From assembly GCF_040605455.1 (NCBI RefSeq), contig NZ_JBEXCV010000090.1, positions 1-37,962 of the forward strand: a stretch of DNA of 37,962 nt, given 5' to 3'. Under the pieces are notes generated by a model. The model made no database searches. It saw nothing but the letters and a program-made list of their open reading frames with translations, and had not been told where the DNA came from. Positions 15,182-23,213 of the stretch are shown here, piece after piece; within the stretch, counting starts at the first letter, position 1; the number at the start of each line of letters is the position of its first letter. The translations under genes and the position numbers were made by a program. The DNA comes from Embleya sp040605455. Its GTDB lineage: Bacteria > Actinomycetota > Actinomycetes > Streptomycetales > Streptomycetaceae.

Positions 15182-18100
15182 ATGCCCGAACGAGGCGGCT
15201 CAGGTGGCCGTCGGATCAGAATGGGAGCTCCGTCCCGCAGGTCCAGAACACTGCTCCTGACGCTGGCCATCCTCGTGGTGATCGTTGTCGCGTGGGTGCT
15301 GTTCGCGAATTTCTGGACGGATTGGCTCTGGTACAAGTCGGTCGGCTACGGAAACGTATTCACGACCAAGTTGTGGACGCGCATCGGGTTGTTCCTGGTG
15401 TTCGGTCTGCTCATGGCCGTGGCCGTCGGCGCCAACGTGTATGTCGCCTATCGACTGCGACCCGCGTTCCGGGGGATGTCGCTGGAGCAGCAGAGTCTCG
15501 ACCGCTACCGGTCGGCCATCACCCCGTTCCGCACGTGGTTGCTGATCGGCCTCTCGGTGGTCATCGGCATCATCGCGGGCACCTCGGCGTCGGGGCAGTG
15601 GAAGACGTGGCTGCAGTTCGTGAACGGCGTCTCGTTCGGAACCAAGGACCCGCAGTTCCACAAGGATGTGTCGTTCTATGCGTTCGACCTGCCGTTCTAT
15701 CGATTCCTGATCAATTTCGCGTTCGTCGCGGTCGTCGTCGGCCTCGTCCTCGCGGTGATCACGCACTACCTCTACGGCGGGCTTCGGGTCCAGAGTCCGG
15801 GGTCGCGGGCGACGCCGGCCGCACAGGCGCATCTTTCGCTGCTGCTCGGCCTTTTCGTGTTGTTCAAGGCCGTCGCGTACTGGCTGGACCGCTATTCGCT
15901 CGCGGTCTCGTCCGGTGATTTCAAGCAGGCCTCGCAATTTACCGGTCTGCGCTACACCGACGCGCACGCGGTATTGCCGGCCAAGACGATCCTGTTCATC
16001 GTCGCGCTGATCTGCGCGACGCTGTTCTTCGTCAACGTCTTCCGCCGCACCTGGGCACTGCCGATCATCGGCTTCGGCCTGATGGTGCTGTCCGCCGTGC
16101 TCATCGGTGGGCTGTACCCGGCGATCGTCGAGCGCTTCCAGGTCAAGCCGAACCAGCAGGCCAAGGAAGCCAAGTACATCGAGCGCAACATCGCGGCGAC
16201 GCGGGACGCGTACGGCATCGACGACGTCAAGCCCGAGGCGTACGCGGGCAACGTCGACGCCCGGCCCGAACTCAAGGACGAGGCGTCCACCACGGCCAGT
16301 ATTCGGCTGCTCGACCCGAACATCGTCTCCCCGACGTTCAACGTGCTGCAGCAACTGCGGCAGTACTACGGTTTCCCGGCGACTCTCGACGTCGATCGCT
16401 ACATGATCGACGGGAAGATGCAGGACACCGTCATCGCGCTGCGCGAGTTGAACCCGAAGGGCAACCAGAGCCACAACTGGGTCAACGACCACACCAAGTA
16501 CACCCACGGGTATGGCGTGGTCGGGGCCGAGGGCACCGCCCGCGACCCCGAGGGCAAGCCGGTCTTCATCGAGAAGGACATCCGGACCGACGTCCAGGAG
16601 AAGACGAGCCCGAGTCCGCTCGGTCCGTATGAACCGCGGATCTATTTCGGCGAGCAGACGACCGAGTACTCCATCGTCGGGGCCCCCAAAAAGGCCGCGG
16701 CGACCGAGGTGGACTATCCGCTCGACAACAGCCCGACGGGTCAGCAGACCTATACGTACCAGGGCAAGGGCGGCGTTCCGATCGGCGGCATGTTCAACAA
16801 GCTGCTGTACGCGACGAAGTTCCAGGAGGGCAACATCCTGCTCTCCGACTCGATCAACAAGGATTCCCGGATCCTGTACAACCGCACGCCCAAAGAGCGG
16901 GTCGAGGCGGTCGCGCCGTGGCTGACCATCGACGGTGACCCGTATCCGGCCGTGATAGACGGCAAGGTGCAGTGGATCGTGGACGCGTACACGACCAGCA
17001 ACGGTTATCCGTACGCCACCCGCACCACGCTCGGTGACGCCACCGCCGACTCGCTCAACGCCGAGGACCGGGCCCGCGGTGCGGTCGGCAACACGGGCAA
17101 CGTCAACTACATCCGCAACTCGGTGAAGGCGACCGTCGACGCCTACGACGGCTCGGTCAAGCTCTACCAGTGGGACGAGAAGGACCCGGTCCTCAAGACC
17201 TGGATGAAGGCCTTCCCGAACACAGTCAAGAAGAAGACCACGATCCCGCCCACCCTGATGGAGCACCTGCGCTACCCGCAGGACCTGTTCAAGGTGCAGC
17301 GCGATCTGCTGACCCGGTACCACGTGACCGACCCGCGGACGTTCTTCAACGGCTCGGACTTCTGGAAGGTCCCGAAGGACCCGACGGGCACCGGGGTCGG
17401 CGGAGCCGACCAGCCGCCGTACTACCTGTCCATGAAGCTGCCACCGGCTCCGGGCGATGCCCAGGTACAGCAGGCGAAGAACCAGTCGTTCCAGTTGACG
17501 ACCACCTTCGTGCCACGAGAACGGCAAAACCTCGCGGCGTTCATGGCGGTCAACTCGGAACCGGGACCGGACTACGGCAAGGTCAGACTGCTCACGCTGC
17601 CATCGGCCACGGCGATCAACGGCCCGGACCTGATGCAGAGCCAGTTCAAATCCGACTCGTCCGTGATCGGGCTGTTGAACGTCTTCCAGATCGGCAACTC
17701 GAAGGTCGTCTTCGGCAACCTGCTGAGTCTTCCGGTCGGCGGCGGCATCCTCTACGTCGAACCGGTGTACCTCCAGGCCAACGCGGCCGGGTCGTATCCG
17801 GTGCTGCAAAAGGTACTGGTGTCGTTCGGCGGGAAGATCGCGCTGCAGAACACGTTGCCGGAGGCGTTGGCGGCGGTGTTCAACGGCGAGACGACACCGG
17901 CTCCGCCACCGACGGGGACCACACCCCCGAATACGGGCGGCACCACGCCACCGCCCACCACGGGCGGGACCACGCCGCCGGTCCAGAACCCGACGGTCAA
18001 GCAGGCGCTGGACGAGGCCAACCAGGCCCTCAAGGACGCCGACGCGGCGCTGAAGGCCGGTGACTTCGCCAAGTACGGCGAGGCACAGAAGCGCCTCCAG

Positions 18101-18214
18101 GCGGCCGTGGACCGAGCCCTGGCGGCCGAGCAGACGACGAAGAACCCGGCGGGCACATCGTCGACGCCACCGGCGACCGGAACGCCGGGGGCCTCCACGC
18201 CACCCAAGCCGTGA
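15182..18214 (+). CDS. UPF0182 family membrane protein
   Basis: A 1010-residue protein typical in length and layout for UPF0182. About seven membrane helices fill the first 310 residues (the first LLLTLAILVVIVVAWVLFA). A large extracytoplasmic domain follows, containing YFGEQTTEYSIVG and GGMFNKLLYATKF. The tail has a Thr/Pro/Gly linker (about 905-940) and then a charged helix (QALDEANQALKDADAALKAG) that looks like a coiled coil, ending Pro/Thr-rich. Function is unknown; envelope maintenance is likely from topology. ATG 15182 is the start chosen; an in-frame TTG at 15170 is the alternative. A candidate ECF-type promoter precedes it. Confidence 0.92.
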   Translation: MPERGGSGGRRIRMGAPSRRSRTLLLTLAILVVIVVAWVLFANFWTDWLWYKSVGYGNVFTTKLWTRIGLFLVFGLLMAVAVGANVYVAYRLRPAFRGMSLEQQSLDRYRSAITPFRTWLLIGLSVVIGIIAGTSASGQWKTWLQFVNGVSFGTKDPQFHKDVSFYAFDLPFYRFLINFAFVAVVVGLVLAVITHYLYGGLRVQSPGSRATPAAQAHLSLLLGLFVLFKAVAYWLDRYSLAVSSGDFKQASQFTGLRYTDAHAVLPAKTILFIVALICATLFFVNVFRRTWALPIIGFGLMVLSAVLIGGLYPAIVERFQVKPNQQAKEAKYIERNIAATRDAYGIDDVKPEAYAGNVDARPELKDEASTTASIRLLDPNIVSPTFNVLQQLRQYYGFPATLDVDRYMIDGKMQDTVIALRELNPKGNQSHNWVNDHTKYTHGYGVVGAEGTARDPEGKPVFIEKDIRTDVQEKTSPSPLGPYEPRIYFGEQTTEYSIVGAPKKAAATEVDYPLDNSPTGQQTYTYQGKGGVPIGGMFNKLLYATKFQEGNILLSDSINKDSRILYNRTPKERVEAVAPWLTIDGDPYPAVIDGKVQWIVDAYTTSNGYPYATRTTLGDATADSLNAEDRARGAVGNTGNVNYIRNSVKATVDAYDGSVKLYQWDEKDPVLKTWMKAFPNTVKKKTTIPPTLMEHLRYPQDLFKVQRDLLTRYHVTDPRTFFNGSDFWKVPKDPTGTGVGGADQPPYYLSMKLPPAPGDAQVQQAKNQSFQLTTTFVPRERQNLAAFMAVNSEPGPDYGKVRLLTLPSATAINGPDLMQSQFKSDSSVIGLLNVFQIGNSKVVFGNLLSLPVGGGILYVEPVYLQANAAGSYPVLQKVLVSFGGKIALQNTLPEALAAVFNGETTPAPPPTGTTPPNTGGTTPPPTTGGTTPPVQNPTVKQALDEANQALKDADAALKAGDFAKYGEAQKRLQAAVDRALAAEQTTKNPAGTSSTPPATGTPGASTPPKP

Positions 18215-18229
18215 TCGCCGGCGCGTGAC

Positions 18230-18275
18230 TTACGAGACGGGCCCGTCCCCTTCGGGGGGCGGGCCCGTCTCGTAA
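18230..18275 (+). terminator. Terminator after the UPF0182 gene
   Basis: A 16-bp perfect stem (18230-18245 with 18260-18275) encloses a loop that itself contains CCCC/GGGG around TTC. It lies 15 bases after the stop. Confidence 0.85.
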
Positions 18276-18280
18276 TCGAT

Positions 18281-18309
18281 TTGGTGTGCGGCGCCGGGTC
18301 ACGTAAGCT
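18281..18309 (+). promoter_or_regulatory. Promoter of first initiator tRNA gene
   Basis: TTGGTG (18281-18286), 17 bases, TAAGCT (18304-18309), with the tRNA gene beginning 16 bases later. Confidence 0.5.
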
Positions 18310-18324
18310 CAAGGCACAACGCAT

Positions 18325-18398
18325 CGCGGGGTGGAGCAGTTCGGTAGCTCGCTGGGCTCATAACCCAGAGGTCGCAGGTTCAAATCCTGTCCCCGCTA
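18325..18398 (+). tRNA. Initiator tRNA-fMet (CAT), copy 1
   Basis: A 74-base tRNA with anticodon CAT. It carries the initiator hallmarks: an unpaired C1 opposite U72 in the acceptor stem and three consecutive G-C pairs (GGG/CCC) at the base of the anticodon stem (CTGGG CTCATAA CCCAG). The TTCAAAT loop is normal. The 3' CCA is not encoded (CTT follows the discriminator A). It differs from copy 2 by one base in the D-loop (T at tRNA position 16). Confidence 0.97.
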
Positions 18399-18404
18399 CT
18401 TGGG

Positions 18405-18450
18405 AATACGCGAGAGGCCCGGTTCTTCGGAACCGGGCCTCTCGCGTATT
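18405..18450 (+). terminator. Very strong terminator after tRNA copy 1
   Basis: A perfect 21-bp stem (18405-18425 with 18430-18450) is closed by a TTCG tetraloop, six bases after the tRNA. Confidence 0.9.
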
Positions 18451-18571
18451 TCCGTGCATTCCGTGTTCTCGCTTGGCTCGGCGCGTGGCGACTCGGATGT
18501 CGTCCGGTTCGGGGCGTGACCCGACTCGGCGAGTCGGGTGTGGCGCACGGGCTGAGGGCGTGGCGGACGGA

Positions 18572-18829
18572 CTAGAGCGCGATCTGGCGGCGGCGCTTGG
18601 CGCGCAGCGGGGCCATCAGGGTGACGCGCGCCAGTCGGTGGGTGCCGCGCGGTTCGTTGCGCGGGACCAGGCTCTGGATGATGGCGGCCGATTCGAGGCT
18701 GTTCGCCGTCTCCTGCGTGGAGGCGTGACCAATGAGGGCGAGGTGCCTCTCGAGGCGCTCGCCCACGCCGCTTCGGCCGACGTCCATCGGTGGAACCGGG
18801 ACTCGACGCGGCATGCTCGGATGGTCCAT
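18572..18829 (-). CDS. Small basic hypothetical protein between the tRNA genes
   Basis: An 85-residue minus-strand ORF from ATG 18829. Codon third positions are strongly G/C, and CAGGA immediately precedes the start; ATG 18814 is an alternative. The C-terminus is basic (LMAPLRAKRRRQIAL) and the middle is a predicted helix (STQETANSLESAAIIQSLV). No domain is recognised. It would run from the 334-base gap toward the first tRNA gene, which lies on the opposite strand. The flanking gap 18830-19122 shows nothing else I can support. Confidence 0.55.
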   Translation of the reverse strand: MDHPSMPRRVPVPPMDVGRSGVGERLERHLALIGHASTQETANSLESAAIIQSLVPRNEPRGTHRLARVTLMAPLRAKRRRQIAL

Positions 18830-19122
18830 TCCTGATATGACCACGACGCAGACCGTACCCCATTGGGGGCACGCCGTGACGGCTTCCGGCCCCGTGTCGA
18901 GACCCGATCGTGTCCTCGATTGGCCGAGAACCCCGTTGTGGCGTGAACGAACTCCCGGGCAAGTAGGGGTAATTGGCGCCAAAGAGGATTCGACTCGGGA
19001 TCGGGGTCGGACTGAACAGGTTCACCCCATGGTCTGAATTCGGCCGCTCTCCCGGGCGGTCCGCGCTCCACGGGCGGATCCGCGGGCCCGGCTCGGCGGT
19101 CCGGGGCGGTGGCGGAGGGGAT

Positions 19123-19152
19123 TTGCCTGCCCCCCGGGCGCTGCCGTACAGT
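19123..19152 (+). promoter_or_regulatory. Promoter of second initiator tRNA gene
   Basis: TTGCCT (19123-19128), 18 bases, TACAGT (19147-19152), with the tRNA gene starting 13 bases later. Confidence 0.55.
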
Positions 19153-19164
19153 TGTGTCTACCGA

Positions 19165-19241
19165 CGCGGGGTGGAGCAGCTCGGTAGCTCGCTGGGCTCA
19201 TAACCCAGAGGTCGCAGGTTCAAATCCTGTCCCCGCTACCA
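19165..19241 (+). tRNA. Initiator tRNA-fMet (CAT), copy 2
   Basis: Same 74-base body as copy 1 apart from C instead of T at position 16, with the same C1-U72 mismatch and three anticodon-stem G-C pairs. Here the 3' CCA is encoded (19239-19241). Confidence 0.97.
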
Positions 19242-19244
19242 CAT

Positions 19245-19276
19245 CGAAGGGCCTGGTCTTTTGACCGGGCCCTTCG
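19245..19276 (+). terminator. Terminator after tRNA copy 2
   Basis: A 14-bp stem with one G-T pair (19245-19258 with 19263-19276) and a TTTT loop, three bases after the tRNA. Confidence 0.85.
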
Positions 19277-19380
19277 TGCATGCCCCGACAAGGTGCGTAC
19301 CGTGACAATACGCCCGGAGTCGGGCCGTCGTTGCCGAATCGCGACTGCATGGATGTGGCCCGAGATGCCACGATGGACCC

Positions 19381-21306
19381 ATGGGGGCGTGGAAGGGACA
19401 TCGCGGACGGCGGGGGGACGACCCACCGCCGGAGGCCGACGTCTTCGAAGCGGTGCCGGAAGGCCCCGACACGGTGGTCCTGGACCGCGGTCGGGCAGCC
19501 GCCGCGACCGCTCCCGCGCACCCCGACGACTATGCGGTCCTGGTCCCGTTCCGGCCGCGTCGGCGCAGCCCGAGCGGCAGTGTCGAGGGACACGAGGCGC
19601 TGGACCGACACGAGGCGGCCGAACTCGAACGACGCTATCGCGAGCGCGCCGGCCGTAGTCCCTCCGCCGCGAACAGTCTCGCGCTGATGTTGCTCGAGCG
19701 CGGCGAACAGGACGAAGCCGCCGAGCTGTTGCGTCGGGCCGCGGAGGCGGGACACCGGGGCGCCGCGACCAACCTCGGCGTGCTGATGCACCGTCAGGGG
19801 CGGGATGACGCCGCTTCGTTGTGGTGGCACCGGGCGGCCGAGGCGGGCAGTCGGATCGCGGCGTTCTCGCTCGGCGCGCTGCTGCTGGATCAGGCCGACG
19901 CGGCGCGTGCGGGCGCCGGCGCGAGCATGGACGCGTACCACGATCTGTCCGGACAGGGCGTCTATTGGCTGCGCAACGCGGCCGAGTCGGGGCATGTGCG
20001 GGCCGCGCTCACGCTGGGCGAGTTCTTCGAGTTGACCGGGCGGGCCGGCGCCGAGCGGTGGTATCGCCGGGCGGCCGAGGCGGGACACCCCGAGGCGGCC
20101 TACCGGCTCGGCCGGATGGGGCAGGAGCGCGACGACGAACGTGCGGCGTCGACGTGGTTCCTGCGCGCGGCCTCGTGTGGTCATGTGCGGGCAGCGGTAC
20201 GGCTGGCGATCTCGCTGGAGCGGGCGGGGGACACCGCCGAGGCGATCGGGTGGTACCGGCTCGCGGCCGAGGAGGGGGACGCCGAGGGCGCTCGTGCGCT
20301 CGGGTTCCTGTTGCAGGACGCGGGTGACGTCGAGGGCGCGGTGCGGTGGTGGCAGGTCGCCGCGGAAGCCGGTGACGGGACGGCGGCCAACGCGCTCGGG
20401 GCGTGGTTCGCCGCCGGCGGGCGATCGAGCGAGGCGGCTCGGTGGTACGAGCGGGCCGCGGCGGCCGGCGAGTGCAACGGGGCGTTCAACCTGGGCCTGT
20501 TGCACGCCGAGCACGAGGACGCGCCGGGCGCCGAGCGCTGGTTCCGGATGGCCGCCTACGCGGGTCACGGGGACGCGGCCAACGCGCTGGCGGGTCTGCT
20601 CCTGGAGCGTGGGGACGACGAGGAGGCGCGGATATGGTTCGCGCGGGCCGCCGAGGCGGGCAGCGTGGACGGCTCGTACAACCTGGGCATCCTGCACGCG
20701 CGGGGCGGTCTCGACGACGCCGCCGAGACGTGCTGGCGGCGGGCAGCGGAGGCCGGGCACGCGGACGCGGCACTGCAGATGGGGCTGTTGCTGGAGCGCC
20801 GGGGGGATGCCGAGGGGGCGGCACGCGCCTATGAGACGGCGGCGCGGGCGGATCGGCCGACCGCGGCGTTTCGGCTCGGGGCGATGCTTGCCGACGCGGG
20901 GGCGGCCGAGCAGGCGGAGCGCTGGTACGCGGTGGCCGCGGACGCGGGGCATGTGATGGCGACCCTGCGGTGCGGGGTGTTGTGCGCGCGCCGGGGTGAG
21001 GACAAGTCGGCGGCGCGGCGGTTCAAGGTCGCGGCCGAGGCGGGCAGCGTGGCCGGAGCGTGGAACCTGGCGCTGCTGCATCTGCGGCACGAGGATCCGG
21101 ACGGCGCGGAGCCGTGGCTGACGGTGGCCGCGCGTGGTGGGCACGGGCGGGCGGCGCTGCGGTTGGTGGTGTTGGCGCTGCGGCGTGGGGACCTGGCCGA
21201 TGCGGAGCATTGGTGCGGGCCGGCGGTCGCGCACGGGCCGGCCGATGTCGCGGCCAAGGCGCAGCGGTTGCTGGACGCGTTTCGGGCGGAGTCGCTCGCG
21301 AGCTGA
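19381..21306 (+). CDS. Sel1/TPR-like repeat protein
   Basis: A 641-residue protein made almost entirely of Sel1-like helical repeats of about 36 residues from residue 85 on, each variant of A-A-x-x-LG-x-LL...G...A-x-x-W-(Y/F)-x-x-AAEAGH. I count about fourteen. Such solenoids bind other proteins. The N-terminal 80 residues are charged and disordered. No signal peptide or catalytic motif is present. ATG 19381 is 6 bases after CACGAT, a poor -10-like box, and no ribosome site is seen, so a leaderless mRNA is possible. Its partner proteins are not evident from the neighbours. Confidence 0.85.
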   Translation: MGAWKGHRGRRGDDPPPEADVFEAVPEGPDTVVLDRGRAAAATAPAHPDDYAVLVPFRPRRRSPSGSVEGHEALDRHEAAELERRYRERAGRSPSAANSLALMLLERGEQDEAAELLRRAAEAGHRGAATNLGVLMHRQGRDDAASLWWHRAAEAGSRIAAFSLGALLLDQADAARAGAGASMDAYHDLSGQGVYWLRNAAESGHVRAALTLGEFFELTGRAGAERWYRRAAEAGHPEAAYRLGRMGQERDDERAASTWFLRAASCGHVRAAVRLAISLERAGDTAEAIGWYRLAAEEGDAEGARALGFLLQDAGDVEGAVRWWQVAAEAGDGTAANALGAWFAAGGRSSEAARWYERAAAAGECNGAFNLGLLHAEHEDAPGAERWFRMAAYAGHGDAANALAGLLLERGDDEEARIWFARAAEAGSVDGSYNLGILHARGGLDDAAETCWRRAAEAGHADAALQMGLLLERRGDAEGAARAYETAARADRPTAAFRLGAMLADAGAAEQAERWYAVAADAGHVMATLRCGVLCARRGEDKSAARRFKVAAEAGSVAGAWNLALLHLRHEDPDGAEPWLTVAARGGHGRAALRLVVLALRRGDLADAEHWCGPAVAHGPADVAAKAQRLLDAFRAESLAS

Positions 21307-21320
21307 CGGTTGGCCTGGCT

Positions 21321-21466
21321 TGGGTGTCCTCAAGCGCCGGACGGGCTGGGTGGCCTTGGTCGGGTGTCCTCAAGCGCCGGACGGGCTGGGTGGCCTTGGT
21401 CGGGTGTCCTCAAGCGCCGGACGGGCTGGGTGGCCTTGGTCGGGTGTCCTCAAGCGCCGGACGGGC
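21321..21466 (+). repeat. Four-copy 40-bp intergenic tandem repeat
   Basis: Four copies begin at 21321, 21361, 21401 and 21441 with an exact 40-base period; the last is partial. The core GTGTCCTCAAGCGCCGGACG is a motif I recognise as a dispersed intergenic element of Streptomyces genomes. Copies 2 and 3 are identical. It fills most of the gap between the Sel1 and HEAT-like genes. Confidence 0.9.
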
Positions 21467-21482
21467 CGGTTTGGCTGCGCGT

Positions 21483-21532
21483 GGGCTTGGGGGCTGTGGT
21501 GGGTGTGTGGGGGCTCGTTAGGGTTTGGGGGG
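21483..21532 (+). other. Six-tract G-quadruplex motif before a gene start
   Basis: Six runs of three or more G are separated by loops of 3, 7, 5, 7 and 3 bases, satisfying the canonical G3N1-7 rule throughout. It is on the coding strand, ends two bases before the GGAGG ribosome site of the next gene, and contains a TAGGGT -10-like box (21519-21524). Confidence 0.65.
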
Positions 21533-21545
21533 ATGGAGGTGGCGG

Positions 21546-22655
21546 ATGGCGTGGGGCGGGCGGTTGTGGAAGGGGCGGGGTGCCGGGGGCGAGGGCGTTG
21601 TCGTGGGGGAGTGGCCCGGCGAGGACGGTTCGCGGGAGGGGGCCGTGCGGTTGGTCGCGTACCTGCGCGGCGTGGTGCAGGCCGGGGACGGTGACGCGGA
21701 CGCGGTCGCGGCGCGGGTGATGGGGCTGTCCGCCGCCACGCTCGTGCGAATGGATCGGGCCGCTCGGCCGCGGGCGGCTGCGGGGGCGCTCGGCGGCCCG
21801 GCTGCGGCCAGGGTGCTGCTGCGTACCCGCCGGCATCCGCTGGCCGCGGCGGTGACGAGCCTGGACGAGAACGGCGGGCTGCGTGAGGAGGCGGTGGTTC
21901 GGCTGGCGGCCGAACCCGGGCCGCTGGCCTCGGTCTTCCTGGCGCTGCGGACCGACGACTGGGTGGACTCGGTGCGCGAGCGGGCGTTGGCCGCGCTGCG
22001 GTGGCACGACGAGCCGGACGAGGTACGGGCGGTGGTGCCCGTGCTCGACGCGTTGCGCGGGCGGACCCGGTCCAAGGGCGTGTTGCACGCCTATCGGGAG
22101 GTGCTGCTCGCCGGGCCGCGCCAAGAAGCCCGAGGCCGCGCGCCGGCCGCCGAGGAGCAACCGAGCGTGCGTCGCCTGGGCATGGAACTGCTGGACGAAG
22201 ACGCGCTGTTGGCGATCGCGCTGCGGGACTCGGACCATGCCTGCCGGACCGCCGCCGGGCACGCCCTGCTGGCCCGGCTGCGCGGTCGCGACCGGCACCA
22301 CGTCGCGCTGCGGCTGCTGCGGGTGTCCGATCCCAGGGTGCGCGAGCGGGCGGTCGAAGTGTTGCCGGCCGGGATCGAACCGGCCGTACTCGCGGGCGCG
22401 TTGGCGGACCGCTCGGCCAAAGTGCGGGACGCTGCCCGGCGCAGACTGCAGGCCGGTGGTACCGATCCGGCCGCCGCCTACCGGGCCTTCCTGCGCACCG
22501 GGCCCTCGCCGGGCATGCTGCTCGGGCTCGCCGAGTGTGGCGAGGACGCGGACTTGGACATCCTGCACGCACACCTGGACGCCGAGCGGTCCGCGTTGCG
22601 CCGGGCGGCCCGTGCGGGCGCGGTCCACCTGGTCCGGCGGACCACGCCTTCGTGA
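21546..22655 (+). CDS. HEAT-repeat-like protein
   Basis: A 369-residue Ala/Arg/Leu-rich protein whose helical pairs recur in HEAT-like fashion (VRERALAALRW, CRTAAGHALLARL, VRERAVEVLPAG, VRDAARRRLQAGG). Such solenoids usually mediate protein contacts. It lacks any catalytic motif or signal peptide. ATG 21546 is chosen because GGAGG (21535-21539) lies six bases upstream; an in-frame TTG at 21525 is inside the G-rich tract. It converges with the Fur-family gene with only 15 bases between stops. Confidence 0.75.
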   Translation: MAWGGRLWKGRGAGGEGVVVGEWPGEDGSREGAVRLVAYLRGVVQAGDGDADAVAARVMGLSAATLVRMDRAARPRAAAGALGGPAAARVLLRTRRHPLAAAVTSLDENGGLREEAVVRLAAEPGPLASVFLALRTDDWVDSVRERALAALRWHDEPDEVRAVVPVLDALRGRTRSKGVLHAYREVLLAGPRQEARGRAPAAEEQPSVRRLGMELLDEDALLAIALRDSDHACRTAAGHALLARLRGRDRHHVALRLLRVSDPRVRERAVEVLPAGIEPAVLAGALADRSAKVRDAARRRLQAGGTDPAAAYRAFLRTGPSPGMLLGLAECGEDADLDILHAHLDAERSALRRAARAGAVHLVRRTTPS

Positions 22656-22670
22656 CGGGTCGGCGCGGGT

Positions 22671-23090
22671 TCAGCCCTGTTTCCTGCAGTCCGGGCAGAC
22701 ACCGCGGAAGGTGACCTCGACGCCGGAGACGTCGAAGCCGAAGCGCTCCGCCTCGGCGAGTCCGGCGATCGGGTCGCAGTCCGGATGGACGTCGCGGATC
22801 GTCCCGCACACGCGGCACACCAGATGCTGGTGCGCGGTGCGGGCGTTGGGGTCGTACCGCTTCGCCCGCCCGTCGGTGCCCACCTCCAGCACCTCGCCGA
22901 GCGTGACGAGTTCGTTCAGCGTGTTGTAGACGGTCGCCCGACTGATCTCCGGCAGGCGCTTGCCCGCCCGCGCGTGAACCTCGTCCGCGGTCAGGTGTAC
23001 GTGGTCGCCGTTCAGGACCTCGGCCACGACGCGACGCTGCGCGGTCAGGCGCCATCCCCGCTCACGCAGTCGTTCCAGAAGGTCGCTCAT
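22671..23090 (-). CDS. catR: Fur-family regulator next to catalase (CatR-like)
   Basis: A 139-residue Fur-superfamily repressor. The N-terminal winged helix holds the recognition helix ISRATVYNTLNEL (about 50-62). The dimerisation domain has the regulatory metal His cluster TAHQHLVC and two structural zinc pairs, CRVC and CPDC. Its divergent position beside a catalase gene matches CatR/PerR-type peroxide sensors of Streptomyces, which release DNA when oxidised. ATG 23090 is favoured over GTG 23096 because TATCGT (minus strand, 23103-23098) ends exactly 7 bases upstream, a leaderless layout. Metal specificity cannot be read with certainty. Confidence 0.9.
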   Translation of the reverse strand: MSDLLERLRERGWRLTAQRRVVAEVLNGDHVHLTADEVHARAGKRLPEISRATVYNTLNELVTLGEVLEVGTDGRAKRYDPNARTAHQHLVCRVCGTIRDVHPDCDPIAGLAEAERFGFDVSGVEVTFRGVCPDCRKQG

Positions 23091-23097
23091 GTACACG

Positions 23098-23103
23098 ACG
23101 ATA
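23098..23103 (-). promoter_or_regulatory. -10 element of the regulator gene
   Basis: Read on the minus strand, TATCGT lies 7 bases before ATG 23090. It is inside the divergent regulator-catalase spacer, so one bound repressor could affect both genes. Confidence 0.5.
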
Positions 23104-23139
23104 CATGTACCTGGATTGGATCTGGTCTAAATATTCTTC

Positions 23140-23168
23140 TGGACAAAGTCCAAGCTTGGCTCTAGGTT
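23140..23168 (+). promoter_or_regulatory. Catalase promoter with overlapping operator-like palindrome
   Basis: TGGACA (23140-23145), 17 bases, TAGGTT (23163-23168). The palindrome TGGACAAAGTCCA (23140-23152) covers the -35, a natural place for the divergently encoded Fur-family repressor to block transcription. Confidence 0.6.
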
Positions 23169-23213
23169 GAGTGCCGGACGACAGCACGAGCAACGCCAGG
23201 GGAGACGCAGACC

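Noticed and set aside
15200..17809. 869-codon minus-strand frame opposite UPF0182
   Set aside because: Antisense shadow; no ribosome site, low-complexity Arg/Val/Asp sequence, and the plus strand is an intact UPF0182 protein.
18325..19241. Integration site of a mobile element between duplicated tRNAs
   Set aside because: The two copies are complete tRNAs with independent promoters and terminators, and the segment between has no integrase, phage gene or composition shift.
19198..21333. 711-codon minus-strand frame opposite the Sel1 gene
   Set aside because: Arg/Pro-rich mirror of the Sel1 repeats; the periodicity belongs to the plus-strand protein, and the frame runs into a tRNA gene.
21321..21466. 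CRISPR array
   Set aside because: The four units are direct tandem copies with no unique spacers, and no cas genes are present.
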